A DNA stretch of 64,000 nt from CAVYHX01 sp963768415 (GTDB lineage Bacteria; Pseudomonadota; Gammaproteobacteria; UBA9214). The stretch covers positions 1 to 64,000 of the forward strand of contig CAVYHX010000027.1 in assembly GCA_963768415.1 (NCBI GenBank), written 5' to 3'. Positions 17,025 through 29,360 of the stretch are shown here, piece by piece; position 1 is the stretch's first letter, and each line of letters opens with the position of its first letter. The notes under the pieces were generated by a model, which searched no databases, was not told the DNA's origin, and saw only the letters and a list, made by a program, of their open reading frames with translations. Both the position numbers and the translations under genes were made by a program.

Positions 17025-18538
17025 GCGTTGGCCAGTGCGGCCTGCTGCAGCAGCAGGTTCAGGGTGTAGCGCACGCCGAAGCCGGTGGTGTCGCTGGGGA
17101 TATGCGCCAGTCCGCCCTTGCGGTTACTGGCGGCAAGATCGACGTGGATCCAGTCGACGCTCTCATCCACGAAGCGGTTCAGAAAGCGGGTCGCCAGGAT
17201 ATGGTCCGCTTCACCCTCGAGGGAGCACTGCTTGACGTCGGCGATGTCGGACTTGATCGACTCGTCGAAGTCCTTGTCAAACGGGAATGGCCAGACGCGC
17301 TCGCCGCTCTGCCGGCCCGCGGTAATCAGGGTTTCGCGCACGGCGTCGCGGTTGCTGAACACGCCGCTGTAGCGTGACGACAGTGAATAGATGCAGGCGC
17401 CGGTCAGGGTCGCATAGTCGATCAGGAGGTGGGGCTTCTCCCTGCACGCCAGTGACAGCGTGTCGGCCAGCACCATGCGGCCTTCCGCATCGGTGTGAAT
17501 GATCTCGATGGTGGTGCCATTGGCGGCGGTGACCACGTCGTTGGGCTTGTAGGCCCGGGCGCCGATATGGTTTTGCGCCAGTGCCAGCCAGCAGTCGATG
17601 GGGTGATCCACCTGCAGGCGCGACAGTGCCAGCAGAGTCCCGAGCGCCACCGCGCTGCCCTGCATATCCTCGTGCATGCCGTTCATGTACTTGGCCGGTT
17701 TGATATTCACACCCCCGGTATCGAAACAGATGCCCTTGCCCACCAGCGCCAGGCGTTTCGTGCCACGGCGGCGGGTCTCGGGGCGATAGCGCAGGTGCAC
17801 AATCCCCGCGTCCGCGACCGGACTGGCCTGGCTGACGGCAAGGAAGGCGCCGGCGTGTCTGCGCCGCAACGCCTTGGTGTCGAGGAATTCCATCTCCCAG
17901 CCTTGCGCCCGGGCGAGTTTGGCGATGAACTTGCGGTAACTGCCGGGCGTCAGCTCGTTGGCCGGCAGGATGCTGAGCCAGCGCGCCAGGTGACAGCCGC
18001 TGACCTCCGCGCGTAGCTGCGCCAGGTCGAGCTTCTCCGGCAGTCCGAACAGCTCGATGTCTTTCAGCGCCGCCGCTTTGGCGGGTTTCTGTTTGTAGGA
18101 CGGCAGCGGGCAGACGGCGGACAACACGGCGGCCAGGGTGCATTCGACCAGGCGGGCCGCGCTGTCGCGCTTGATACCGGCCAGCTGGATCAGCAGCGTG
18201 GCCGGTTGCTGCACCAGCAGTTGGGTTGCCAGCTTGCGGCCGGTCGACAGGAGCTCAAAGGTCGAGGCGTGCGCTGCGATCGTCTGGATGATGACGCGGG
18301 TGCCGTTTTTGTTGGGCAGATCGGTGACCAGGTTGTCCAGCTCCTGGTCCTGGCGCTTGCGGCGCTGAAACCGCTGCTTGATGACGTCGCCGTATGCCAG
18401 TGCCGCCCAGTGCGACTTGAGGGGTTTTTCCGGCAGTAACAACAGGACTGCATCGCGAGTATCTATCCGTGCGCTGTCGGCGTCCTTTGTAAATTGATTT
18501 ATCTTGATTTTTTCAATATGCCGATAGGGTATTTCCAT
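17015..18538 (-). CDS. M17 leucyl aminopeptidase family protein
   Basis: A dimetal aminopeptidase of about 507 residues that releases N-terminal amino acids from peptides. The catalytic C-terminal domain contains LVGKGICFDTGGVNIKPAK (Lys and Asp ligands), MHEDMQGSAVALG and IIHTDAEGRMVLADTLSLA (Asp/Glu ligands, catalytic Arg). The first third is a divergent N-terminal domain. I choose the start MEIPYRHIEK at 18538; the frame stays open to 18670 but that extension has poor codon use and would overlap argG. It differs enough from PepA (for example HEDMQG for the usual KYDMAG) that I leave the symbol blank. It overlaps pyrC by 10 nt. Confidence 0.85.
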   Translation of the reverse strand: MEIPYRHIEKIKINQFTKDADSARIDTRDAVLLLLPEKPLKSHWAALAYGDVIKQRFQRRKRQDQELDNLVTDLPNKNGTRVIIQTIAAHASTFELLSTGRKLATQLLVQQPATLLIQLAGIKRDSAARLVECTLAAVLSAVCPLPSYKQKPAKAAALKDIELFGLPEKLDLAQLRAEVSGCHLARWLSILPANELTPGSYRKFIAKLARAQGWEMEFLDTKALRRRHAGAFLAVSQASPVADAGIVHLRYRPETRRRGTKRLALVGKGICFDTGGVNIKPAKYMNGMHEDMQGSAVALGTLLALSRLQVDHPIDCWLALAQNHIGARAYKPNDVVTAANGTTIEIIHTDAEGRMVLADTLSLACREKPHLLIDYATLTGACIYSLSSRYSGVFSNRDAVRETLITAGRQSGERVWPFPFDKDFDESIKSDIADVKQCSLEGEADHILATRFLNRFVDESVDWIHVDLAASNRKGGLAHIPSDTTGFGVRYTLNLLLQQAALANACT

Positions 18539-18668
18539 GGATATTGCCTTGACCTGTTGGGGGGAAACACAGATCATATCGCGCTTGTTGGTGTGCGGGT
18601 ACTGTATTTGCGACAGGCCGCTGCATCGGACCGGGGATTGCCGGTCGCTAACTGGATTAGAAATCATC

Positions 18669-19898
18669 ATGACGGCAGTGAATAAAGTTGTCCTGGCCTA
18701 TTCCGGCGGACTGGATACCTCGGTCATCCTCAAGTGGCTGCGGGAAGTCTACGATTGCGAGGTGGTGACCTTTACCGCCGATATCGGGCAGGGCGAGGAG
18801 ATCGAGCCCGCCCGGGCCAAGGCCCAGGCGCTCGGGGTCAAGGAAATCTATATCGAGAGTCTCAAGGAAGAGTTCGCACGCGACTATGTCTTCCCGATGT
18901 TTCGCGCCAATACCGTATATGAAGGTGAATACCTGCTCGGTACCTCGATCGCCCGGCCGCTGATCGCGAAGCGCCTGGTCGAAATCGCACGGGAAACCGG
19001 GGCCGACGCGATTGCCCACGGCTCGACCGGCAAGGGCAATGACCAGGTGCGTTTCGAACTGGGTGCCTATGCCCTGAATCCGGAGATCAGGATCATTGCG
19101 CCGTGGCGCGAGTGGGATCTGACTTCGCGCCAGAAGCTGCTCGACTACGCCAGCCGGCACAACATTCCCGTCGAGCACAAGAAGAGCAGGCAATCGCCCT
19201 ATTCAATGGATGCCAACTCGCTGCATATCTCCTACGAGGGCGGCATCCTGGAGGATCCGTGGGCGGAACCCGAGGAAGACATGTGGCTGTGGACGGTGGC
19301 ACCGGAAAAGGCGCCGGATAAACCGGTGTATGTCGAAATCAGCTTTGAACGGGGCGATGCGGTTGCCATCGATGGCAAATCCACCAGCCCCGGACAGGTG
19401 ATGGAAGTCCTCAACAAGCTGGGCGGCGCGCACGGCGTCGGGCGCACCGATATCGTCGAGAACCGCTATGTGGGGATGAAGTCACGCGGGTGTTACGAGA
19501 CGCCGGCCGGCACGATATTGCTGAAGGCCCATCGCGCGATCGAATCCCTGACCCTGGACCGGGAAGCCGCGCACCTGAAAGACGAGCTCATGCCGCGTTA
19601 CGCCAGTATGATCTATAACGGTTACTGGTGGAGCCCGGAACGCAGGCTGCTGCAGGAGTTGATCGATGCTTCGCAGGAGACGGTCAACGGGACGGTGCGC
19701 CTGAAGCTCTACAAGGGTAACGTCATGCTGGTCGGCCGCCAGTCCGCGACCGACAGTCTGTTTGATGACCGTATTGCCACGTTTGAAGACGATGCGGGCG
19801 CCTACGACCAGAAAGATGCAGAGGGCTTTATCAAGCTCAATGCCTTGCGCATGCGTATCGCTGCGCGCCTGAAGAAAACAGCAGGGCGCAGGAACTGA
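18669..19898 (+). CDS. argG: Argininosuccinate synthase
   Basis: A 409-residue ATP-dependent ligase joining citrulline and aspartate. The N-terminal ATP-pyrophosphatase loop is VVLAYSGGLDTSVILKWL. It continues with GTSIARPLIAKRLVEIA, AHGSTGKGNDQVRFELG and SPYSMDANSLHISYEGGILE, all diagnostic. The start MTAVNKVVLAYSGG is standard; an upstream in-frame extension to 18537 is open but not conserved. It is divergent from the M17-pyrC operon with a 130-nt gap, and is the third arginine-pathway gene in the window after argD and argF, though not linked to them. Confidence 0.96.
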   Translation: MTAVNKVVLAYSGGLDTSVILKWLREVYDCEVVTFTADIGQGEEIEPARAKAQALGVKEIYIESLKEEFARDYVFPMFRANTVYEGEYLLGTSIARPLIAKRLVEIARETGADAIAHGSTGKGNDQVRFELGAYALNPEIRIIAPWREWDLTSRQKLLDYASRHNIPVEHKKSRQSPYSMDANSLHISYEGGILEDPWAEPEEDMWLWTVAPEKAPDKPVYVEISFERGDAVAIDGKSTSPGQVMEVLNKLGGAHGVGRTDIVENRYVGMKSRGCYETPAGTILLKAHRAIESLTLDREAAHLKDELMPRYASMIYNGYWWSPERRLLQELIDASQETVNGTVRLKLYKGNVMLVGRQSATDSLFDDRIATFEDDAGAYDQKDAEGFIKLNALRMRIAARLKKTAGRRN

Positions 19899-20000
19899 TC
19901 TTGCAGTTCGTAGCTGACAGGGCGTAATTTTGATTGATTTATATGCACGCGGTATTGCGAGCACCTCACCCCGCTACGCGGTCACAAATCGATGATGAAC

Positions 20001-20058
20001 TGTAGGGTCGAATTCATTCGACCGGTCGAGATTGGCCGAATAAATTCGACCCTACAAG
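20001..20058. repeat. Imperfect palindrome (REP-like) between argG and gloA
   Basis: ctgtagggtcgaattcattc is mirrored by gaataaattcgaccctacaa with a short central segment, forming an imperfect dyad of about 56 bp. It follows argG by about 100 nt and may also end its transcription. No second copy of this family appears in the window. Confidence 0.6.
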
Positions 20059-20173
20059 CGTAAGCTGTTGCCCGGTGTGCGTCCAAAAATCAATATGTTA
20101 GGGTTAAGTTCTTCAAGAGGAACGCAGTGACGCAGCAAACCATGGCTTGCATAAATGACAGGAGAAGGATCGC

Positions 20174-20560
20174 ATGAGACTGCTGCATACCATGCTGCGG
20201 GTCGGCAACCTGGAGCGTTCGATCGAATTCTATACCCGGGTACTGGGTATGCAGCTGTTGCGCCAGAAGGACTACCCGGAGGGTAAATTTACCCTGGCCT
20301 TTGTCGGTTACGGCGCGGAATCCGATCACACCGTCATCGAACTGACCTATAACTGGGATACGGACCACTATGACATCGGTGCCGGCTACGGGCATATCGC
20401 CATCGAAGTGGATGATGTGTACGCGGCGGTGGAAGAACTGCGCAACCGCGGCGGCAAGGTCATCCGCGAGGCCGGCCCGATGAATGCCGGGACCACCGTC
20501 ATCGCCTTCATAGAAGATCCGGACGGTTACCCGATCGAGTTGATCGGCACGCGCCATTAG
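20174..20560 (+). CDS. gloA: Lactoylglutathione lyase (glyoxalase I)
   Basis: A 128-residue vicinal-oxygen-chelate enzyme converting the methylglyoxal-glutathione hemithioacetal to S-lactoylglutathione. All four metal ligands are at the positions seen in E. coli GloA: His5, Glu56, His74 and Glu122. The conserved HTMLRVGNLERSIEFYT start and MNAGTTVIAFIEDPDGYPIE end are both present. An AGGAGAAGGA ribosome-binding site precedes the ATG. The gene stands alone between REP-like sequences (20001-20058 and a ccctctcccgaagggagaag palindrome at about 20580). Confidence 0.96.
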   Translation: MRLLHTMLRVGNLERSIEFYTRVLGMQLLRQKDYPEGKFTLAFVGYGAESDHTVIELTYNWDTDHYDIGAGYGHIAIEVDDVYAAVEELRNRGGKVIREAGPMNAGTTVIAFIEDPDGYPIELIGTRH

Positions 20561-20753
20561 GATATCAGTGCCCTTGAATCCCTCTCCCGAAGGGAGAAGG
20601 GACGCTTCATTCGGGCTCACTTGTCGCCTGTTCATGGCGTAGGGCATGGCTGTATAATACCCGGGCTAATTAGTTAATTATTACTTAATAATCAATTATT
20701 ATATTCATCGCCTGCATGCCGAACGTGCGCGCAGCGGGTGACCAGGAGCAGTA

Positions 20754-23438
<2,685 letters not shown>

Positions 23439-23621
23439 CCCGCATGTCCCATCGGGCGGCGGTAGTGTCATGTATGTAATTGAGGTAAATAAGAGAGTGT
23501 GGATAAGAAATAAGACGCGTGTTTTATTACATTGCCTGTCCCGGCCCTGGCTGGTTCTCGTGCGCCAGCATCCGGGATCCCGGTGAGACATGCGGGCCAG
23601 GCCTTTACAGAGCGTCAGCGC

Positions 23622-24950
23622 ATGAGCAGCACAAGGGAAATTCTCCTGCCGGACATCGGTGACTTCAAGGATATTGAAATTATCGAGGTGCTGGTTGCCG
23701 CCGGTGATATGGTCGCGGCCGAGGACCCGCTGCTGGTGCTGGAGAGTGACAAGGCCACCATGGAGGTGCCGGCACCGTCAGCGGGCACGATCCAGACGGT
23801 CAAGGTCGCAGTGGGCGACCGGATATCGAAAGGTGACCTGATCGCGACCATGGAAGCGGCGGATGGCGTGGCGCAGGAAGCTGCCCCGGCCGCGCCTGCA
23901 GAGCCGGTTGCGCCTGCAGCGGCGGCTCCACCGGCGCGCGCCCCGGCAGCCGCGCAACTGGCGAGTGATGAAGACAAGTCGCCGCCTCCGCCGAGCTATA
24001 CCCGGCGCACACCCACTGCCCTGCCACCGCCGGTGCAGCTGGCCGGTACTGCGCCGCCGCATGCCAGTCCGTCCGTGCGGCGCTTTGCGCGCGAACTGGG
24101 CGCCGACCTGCGCGCCGTCAGGGGGTCGGGCGGCAAGGGACGCATCACCCGCGCGGACGTCAAGGCCTGGGTCAAGGGCGAGTTAAGCCAGCCCCGCGGC
24201 GCGGCCGGCGGACTCGCCGTCGCACCGCAGCCGGAAATCGACTTCTCCAAATTCGGCAGCGTCGATATCCAGGAATTGACGCGCATCCAGAAAATCTCCG
24301 GGCCGCATCTGCAGCGCGCCTGGGTCAGCATTCCGCATGTCACGCATCACGACGAGGTGGATGTCACCGAACTCGAGGCGTTCCGCCAGTCTCTCAAACC
24401 CGAGGCCGAGCGCCAGGGCGCGCGCATCACCGGCATGCTCTTCATCATGAAGGCGCTGGTCGCCTCCCTGAAAGAATTTCCCCGGCTCAATGCCTCGTTG
24501 ACGACCGACGGGCAACGGCTGGTATTCAAGCAGTATTACCATATCGGTATTGCCGTAGACACACCCAGGGGCCTGCTGGTGCCGGTCATCCGTGATGTCG
24601 ATAAAAAAGGTGTCTGGGAACTTGCAAAAGAGATGGGGGAGATCAGTGCCCGCGCGCGCGACGGCAAGCTCACTCCCGCCGAAATGCAGGGTGGCTGCAT
24701 CAGCATTTCCAACCTCGGCGGTATCGGCGGCACGGCCTTTACGCCGATCATCAATGCACCGGAAGTCGCGATCCTCGGCCTGTCGCGATCACGCATGCAG
24801 CCGGTCTGGAACGGCAAGGAATTCGAGCCGCGCCTGATGATGCCGCTGGATCTAAGTTACGACCATCGCGTGATCGACGGAGCGGAAGCTGCGCGGTTCG
24901 TTGTCCACCTGCGCAAGATGGTGGATGACGTGCGCCGCATGGTGCTTTGA
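23622..24950 (+). CDS. aceF: Dihydrolipoamide acetyltransferase E2 (single lipoyl domain)
   Basis: A 442-residue E2 that moves acetyl from lipoate to CoA and forms the complex core. Residues 1-75 are one lipoyl domain with LESDKATMEVPAP (lipoylated Lys). An Ala/Pro-rich linker follows to about 145, then the peripheral-subunit-binding domain (ASPSVRRFARELGADL...GRITRADVKAW). The catalytic domain ends SYDHRVIDGAEAARF with the active-site His and Asp. E. coli AceF has three lipoyl domains; this has one, with a second found on E3. The ATG at 23622 is taken because the lipoyl domain starts there, although the frame is open from 23532. Confidence 0.95.
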   Translation: MSSTREILLPDIGDFKDIEIIEVLVAAGDMVAAEDPLLVLESDKATMEVPAPSAGTIQTVKVAVGDRISKGDLIATMEAADGVAQEAAPAAPAEPVAPAAAAPPARAPAAAQLASDEDKSPPPPSYTRRTPTALPPPVQLAGTAPPHASPSVRRFARELGADLRAVRGSGGKGRITRADVKAWVKGELSQPRGAAGGLAVAPQPEIDFSKFGSVDIQELTRIQKISGPHLQRAWVSIPHVTHHDEVDVTELEAFRQSLKPEAERQGARITGMLFIMKALVASLKEFPRLNASLTTDGQRLVFKQYYHIGIAVDTPRGLLVPVIRDVDKKGVWELAKEMGEISARARDGKLTPAEMQGGCISISNLGGIGGTAFTPIINAPEVAILGLSRSRMQPVWNGKEFEPRLMMPLDLSYDHRVIDGAEAARFVVHLRKMVDDVRRMVL

Positions 24951-25208
24951 GGTCCAGCTGACCCATTAACTCCCTCTCCCTCCGGGAGAGGGCTGGGGAG
25001 AGGGGATGAATATAGAAGCTATTATCAGGTATCAAATCCCCTCATCCTGTCCTTCTCCCGGAGGGAGGAGGGACGCCTCTTTTGTATTGCCGGAACCGGC
25101 ATCAATGTTCAGTGGCAAAACTGTTTGTATTAATAATTTCAGTCATGAAATTACAGATATGTTAATCAATGTTTATGGGATGGCAGTGGTTTTGAGGCAG
25201 GTGTCTGC
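24951..25208. repeat. Intergenic palindromic repeats between aceF and lpd
   Basis: ccctctccctccgggagagg (about 24972-24991) and the reverse-oriented ccttctcccggagggaggag (about 25050-25069) are an inverted pair of one REP-like family. A related copy, ccctctcccgaagggagaag, follows gloA near 20580. They may fold in the aceF-lpd transcript. No gene is seen. Confidence 0.55.
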
Positions 25209-26963
25209 ATGAGTGTGGAAATACGGGTGCCGGATATCGGTGATTTCAGGGATGTCGAGGTCATCGAGGTGCCGGTTAAGGCCGGTGACACGGTGCAGGT
25301 CGAAGATCCGGTCATTACGCTGGAGAGCGACAAGGCGAGTATCGATGTGCCCACACCCACCGCCGGCACCATTAAGGAGCTCAGGGTCAGTGTCGGCGAC
25401 CGCGTCTCCAAAGGTTCGCTGATCCTGATCCTGGAGGCGTCCGCGCCGGCTGAATCGGCAGAACCGGCAGATACGGCCGAACCGGCAGAACCGGCGGCGC
25501 CAAAGGTTGCGCAAAGTGTACCAGCGGCACCTGCCGCCGCACCGGTGACGGAAGGCGATCGCCAGGTGGATCTGCTGGTACTGGGCGCCGGGCCGGGCGG
25601 ATATACCGCCGCGTTTCGTGCCGCAGACCTCGGCAAGCGGGTCCTGCTGGTCGAACGCTATCCGGCACTGGGCGGGGTCTGCCTGAATGTCGGCTGTATT
25701 CCATCGAAGGCCCTGCTGCATGCGGCCAAAGTGATCAGCGAGACCAGAGAGATGAGCCAGCACGGCATTGTCTTCGGCAAGCCGGAAGTGGATACCGGCA
25801 AACTGCGCAGCTGGAAAAACAGCGTGGTCAGCCAGCTTACCGGCGGGCTCGCGCAACTGGCCAAGAAACGCGGGGTGGAAGTGGTGCAGGGGACCGGCCG
25901 GTTTACCTCTCCGCACAACATGCAGGTCGAGACCGCCGACGGTGCAGTCAATATTGCTTTCAAGCAGGCGGTCATTGCGGCGGGCTCGCGCATTACGCGG
26001 ATTCCGGGCATGCCGGATGCGGATCCGCGCCTGCTCGATTCCACCTCGGCGCTGGAACTCGATGACATACCCGGACGGCTGCTGGTTATCGGTGGCGGGA
26101 TTATCGGGCTGGAGATGGCCACCGTTTATCACGAACTGGGTGCGCGCGTCACCGTGGTCGAATTGATGGATGGCCTGATACCGGGAGCCGACCGGGATAT
26201 CGTGCGCCCGCTGCAAAAGCGGATCACCGGCCAGTATGAAAATATTTTTCTGAAAACCCGTGTGACTGCGGTGACGGCAACGGACACGGGACTGGAAGTC
26301 GCCTTTGAAGGCGGCAAGGCGCCGGCCACCGATGTCTTCGATCGGGTGCTGGTTGCGGTCGGACGGCAGCCGAATGGACATGAGATTGGTGCAGACCAGG
26401 CCGGGGTCAGTGTGGATGAGAAGGGATTTATCGCGGTCGACAGTCAACAGCGCACCAATGTGTCGCATATCTTCGCCATCGGTGACATCGTGGGTAACCC
26501 GATGCTGGCGCACAAGGCGGTGCATGAAGGCAAGGTTGCAGGGGAGGCCAGCGCCGGCTTGAAGACAGCGTTCGATACGAGCGTGATTCCCTCGGTCGCC
26601 TACACCGATCCCGAGGTTGCCTGGGTGGGTCTGACCGAGACCCAGGCAAAAGAACAGGGTATCGAATACGGGAAAGGGGTGTTCCCCTGGGCCGCCAGCG
26701 GCCGGTCACTGAGCCTGGGCCGCAGCGAAGGCATTACCAAGCTGCTGTTTGACACGGAATCCAGCCGTGTTCTGGGCGCCGGCATCGTCGGTACCAATGC
26801 CGGCGACCTGATCGCAGAGGTGGCGCTTGCCATCGAGATGGGCAGTGATGCCAGCGATATCGGGTTGACGATTCATCCGCATCCAACCCTTTCCGAGACC
26901 GTTGCGATGTCGGCAGAAGCCTTTGAAGGCACCATAACGGATTTATACATGCCGAAGCGGTAG
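25209..26963 (+). CDS. lpdA: Dihydrolipoamide dehydrogenase E3 with N-terminal lipoyl domain
   Basis: A 584-residue flavoprotein that reoxidises dihydrolipoate with NAD+. Residues 1-76 are a lipoyl domain (TLESDKASIDVPTP) joined by an Ala/Pro/Glu linker to the E3 domain from about 120. There lie the FAD motif VLGAGPGGYTAAFRA, the redox disulfide GGVCLNVGCIPSK, the NAD motif VIGGGIIGLEMATVYHELG, FAIGDIVGNPMLAHKAVHEG and the C-terminal IHPHPTLSETV with the catalytic His-Glu. Lipoyl-bearing E3s are known in some bacteria with single-lipoyl E2, matching the gene before it. Confidence 0.95.
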   Translation: MSVEIRVPDIGDFRDVEVIEVPVKAGDTVQVEDPVITLESDKASIDVPTPTAGTIKELRVSVGDRVSKGSLILILEASAPAESAEPADTAEPAEPAAPKVAQSVPAAPAAAPVTEGDRQVDLLVLGAGPGGYTAAFRAADLGKRVLLVERYPALGGVCLNVGCIPSKALLHAAKVISETREMSQHGIVFGKPEVDTGKLRSWKNSVVSQLTGGLAQLAKKRGVEVVQGTGRFTSPHNMQVETADGAVNIAFKQAVIAAGSRITRIPGMPDADPRLLDSTSALELDDIPGRLLVIGGGIIGLEMATVYHELGARVTVVELMDGLIPGADRDIVRPLQKRITGQYENIFLKTRVTAVTATDTGLEVAFEGGKAPATDVFDRVLVAVGRQPNGHEIGADQAGVSVDEKGFIAVDSQQRTNVSHIFAIGDIVGNPMLAHKAVHEGKVAGEASAGLKTAFDTSVIPSVAYTDPEVAWVGLTETQAKEQGIEYGKGVFPWAASGRSLSLGRSEGITKLLFDTESSRVLGAGIVGTNAGDLIAEVALAIEMGSDASDIGLTIHPHPTLSETVAMSAEAFEGTITDLYMPKR

Positions 26964-27055
26964 GCTTGGTTTGTACCTTCAGGGTGTATGCGTGATCCTG
27001 CAAAGGCTGCTGCTGATTTCACTTTCAATTCCGTAACTACCCGGATGCCCGTGCC

Positions 27056-27821
27056 GTGAAACTGTTTTTCCGCGAATACGGAACAGGTGATAAACCGCTG
27101 TTGATCCTGCATGGTCTGTTCGGTTCCAGCCGCAACTGGCATTCCATCGCACAGCAGCTGTCTGAATATCACGTCTATGTGCCGGATGCCCGCAATCATG
27201 GCGCATCGCCGTGGGCCGGGGATATGAACTATGCGGTGATGGTCGAGGATGTGCTGACGTTCATCGATAAACACGCTCTCGGCCAGGTCATTGTGTGTGG
27301 CCACAGTATGGGTGGCAAGACTGCCATGCTGGCGGCATTGCAATATCCTGAACGGGTGCGCGCGCTGGTAGTGGTGGATATCGCCCCGGTAAAATACGCG
27401 CACGATTTCGACGCATTCATCACCGCCATGCAGGCAGTGGATCCCGCAACGATCACGCGCCGCAGTGAGGCCGATGCCGCCCTGGGCGAGATGATCGACG
27501 ATCCGTATATCCGCAGCTTTCTGTTACAGAACCTGGTGGCGAGTGAGGGTCGTTACCAATGGCGCCTGAATCTGCAGGTGCTGGCGGACGCCATGCCGCT
27601 GATCGCGGACTTTCCCGGTGCCGACACAAGCTATACCGGCCCGGTCCTGTTTCTGGGCGGTAGCCGGTCGGGATATGTGACAGCCGGCGTTTCATGAAGA
27701 CATCTACCGCTTGTTCCCGAATGCGGAAATTGAGACGATTGCCGCCGCGGGCCACTGGCTGCATGCAGAGCAGCCCGGGGTTTTCCTGGCGCGTATGCAT
27801 GATTTCCTTGCTGGCGTTTGA
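27056..27821 (+). CDS. Alpha/beta hydrolase (YbfF-like esterase), one frameshift
   Basis: An alpha/beta-hydrolase of about 254 residues. It shows the oxyanion segment ILHGLFGSSRNWHSIA, the PDARNHGASP block, the nucleophile elbow VCGHSMGGKTAM and, after a frameshift, the catalytic histidine in IAAAGHWLHAEQP. It fits the YbfF-type thioester/ester hydrolases. The frame breaks at the TTT of 27690-27692: removing one T joins VTAGV to HEDIYRLFPNAE and extends the gene from the premature stop at 27697 to the TGA at 27819-27821. The intact catalytic triad suggests the break is not biological. The substrate is unknown. Confidence 0.85.
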
Positions 27822-27898
27822 CCGCGCCGTGCGCAGACTGCCGGCAATGGACGGAGTCACGCTCACGGCATTCACCCAAATCGCAGGAGACACGATTA

Positions 27899-28402
27899 AT
27901 GACCGACACGAAACAAAATGACTCTTTCGTCAGCAAGGAGGCCATCAAGGCCAGCCCGCTGGGCGAAGAACTCTCCGACGCGCAGTGCGCCCTGCTTGCC
28001 GGCGTGGCGACCGCGTGCGGAATAAAGGACGGCGCTTTCCTGATTGATGAAGGCGGAAAGGACGACGCCCTCTATGTGATTTCCGGCGGCAGGCTGGAAG
28101 CCGTCACGCGCGGCAGTGATGAGGGATATATCACCCTGCAACTGCTCATCGAGGGCGATATGGTCGGCGAACTGGGTTTCATTGACGGTGTCGAGCATTC
28201 CGCGGGTCTGCGTGCGCTGGGTAATTGCGAGCTCATTCGTCTCGATCGCACGGCATTCGAGAGCCTGCTGGAGAAAGATCCGGAACTGGTATACAAGGTG
28301 ATGCGCACCATCATGCGCACCGTACACCGGATCCTGCGGCGCATGAATACCCAGTACGTCGAGTTAACCAATTACATCGCCAAGCAACACGGGCGCTACT
28401 AG
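27899..28402 (+). CDS. Cyclic-nucleotide-binding domain protein without a DNA-binding domain
   Basis: A 167-residue protein made of one cNMP-binding beta-roll (about residues 25-140: FLIDEGGKDDALYVISGGRLEAV, GDMVGELGFIDGVEHSAGLRAL) and a charged C-terminal helix. The phosphate-binding cassette region GELGFIDG...HSAGLRA lacks the standard RSA motif, so cAMP binding is uncertain. There is no helix-turn-helix, so this is not a CRP/FNR repressor or activator. The start at 27899 has an AGGAGA ribosome-binding site. It sits 77 nt after the repaired hydrolase, perhaps co-transcribed. Confidence 0.8.
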   Translation: MTDTKQNDSFVSKEAIKASPLGEELSDAQCALLAGVATACGIKDGAFLIDEGGKDDALYVISGGRLEAVTRGSDEGYITLQLLIEGDMVGELGFIDGVEHSAGLRALGNCELIRLDRTAFESLLEKDPELVYKVMRTIMRTVHRILRRMNTQYVELTNYIAKQHGRY

Positions 28403-28521
28403 CCGCTATTGCTCACAGCAGTAATTCAGGCATGGATTGCCGGTTATGCCTGGCGGGCTCCCGGCCCGGGCATGCGCGTCAGCCGGCCTTCGGGATTATC
28501 CAGGCTATCCCGGGGTTTTGT

Positions 28522-28746
28522 TCAGTCGAGTACCGGTCCCAGAATAAAGTCCACCGGCTCGAATCCATGGTCTTCCAGAGCGGATGCAATATCCTCCCAG
28601 TCATAGCCGGGGTTATCTTCCTCTGCTTGTGCGATCAGACCGGTTGCGAACCGGAAGGCCTCGTGTTGCTCGAGGTCATCGGGTATCCGGACGAGGCGGA
28701 TGGCATGCGCTTCCTGCGCCGGTAGAATCATGAGTTTAGCGTGCAT
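28522..28746 (-). CDS. Small conserved protein of unknown function (74 aa)
   Basis: A 74-residue acidic cytoplasmic protein (MHAKLMILPAQEAHAIRLVR ... YDWEDIASALEDHGFEP). No signal peptide or metal motif is seen. It is the only reading frame with convincing codon use in this interval and is flanked by non-coding DNA on both sides. I do not recognise a family. Confidence 0.65.
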   Translation of the reverse strand: MHAKLMILPAQEAHAIRLVRIPDDLEQHEAFRFATGLIAQAEEDNPGYDWEDIASALEDHGFEPVDFILGPVLD

Positions 28747-28971
28747 ACACGGCTCCGGTTATTGATTGCTTGACGCTGCAAGCGCAGGTCTCACGGACTA
28801 TGGCCGCAGGGCAGGCAGCGGCAGAAGTGGATCGGCGCTCGGTGGTAATATACTCTGTATGTGGATAATTTATCCGCTATGATCAGGATATTACCAGGCC
28901 GGGGTGAGTCATTATGACCCGCAGGTTTCGTACTGCACGGGTCTTTATCATGAAGATGGAGGAGGTGGGAA

Positions 28972-29355
28972 ATGGTTACGGTGTTTACTAACAGGCTGAT
29001 TGCCTGCATCTTGAGTATCAGTCTGCTGGGAGCGGGCCTGCCGACAACCGGCCTGGCCGGCGTCATCGGCACACAGGCGCAGATCCAGCTTGAGCAGGGG
29101 GCAGACTTGCGGGCACGGGTTGACGCAATCCTGTCGCGTGCACAGGTTCAGGATCAGTTGCTCGCGTACGGGGTCGAGCCCGCGGAGGTCCAGGGGCGGC
29201 TGGCGGCGCTGACCGCCGCGGAGTTGCGCATGCTGGAGGAACGGCTGGCGGAGTTACCCGCGGGCGGTGATGCACTGGCAGTCATCGGTGTCGTATTCCT
29301 GGTGTTGTTAATCCTCGAACTGGTCGGCGTGACTGATATATTCAAACGGATCTGA
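28972..29355 (+). CDS. PA2779-family secreted/membrane protein
   Basis: A 127-residue protein with an N-terminal signal-like segment (about residues 9-29). A helical middle rich in Arg/Glu/Leu includes LRARVDAILSRAQVQDQL and ELRMLEERLAELPAGG. A C-terminal transmembrane helix (VIGVVFLVLLILELVGV) follows and the chain ends IFKRI. This architecture and its partner downstream match the PA2779/PA2778 gene pair of Pseudomonas. The role is unknown. It lies 5 nt before the peptidase gene, in one operon, preceded by a GGAGGTGGG ribosome-binding site. Confidence 0.8.
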   Translation: MVTVFTNRLIACILSISLLGAGLPTTGLAGVIGTQAQIQLEQGADLRARVDAILSRAQVQDQLLAYGVEPAEVQGRLAALTAAELRMLEERLAELPAGGDALAVIGVVFLVLLILELVGVTDIFKRI

Positions 29356-29360
29356 CAGCT

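Noticed and set aside
25173..26525. A 450-residue antisense frame opposite lpd
   Set aside because: It is a shadow of a GC-rich, strongly conserved gene. Its composition (His, Arg, Gln, Gly) is typical of antisense frames and no motif is present.
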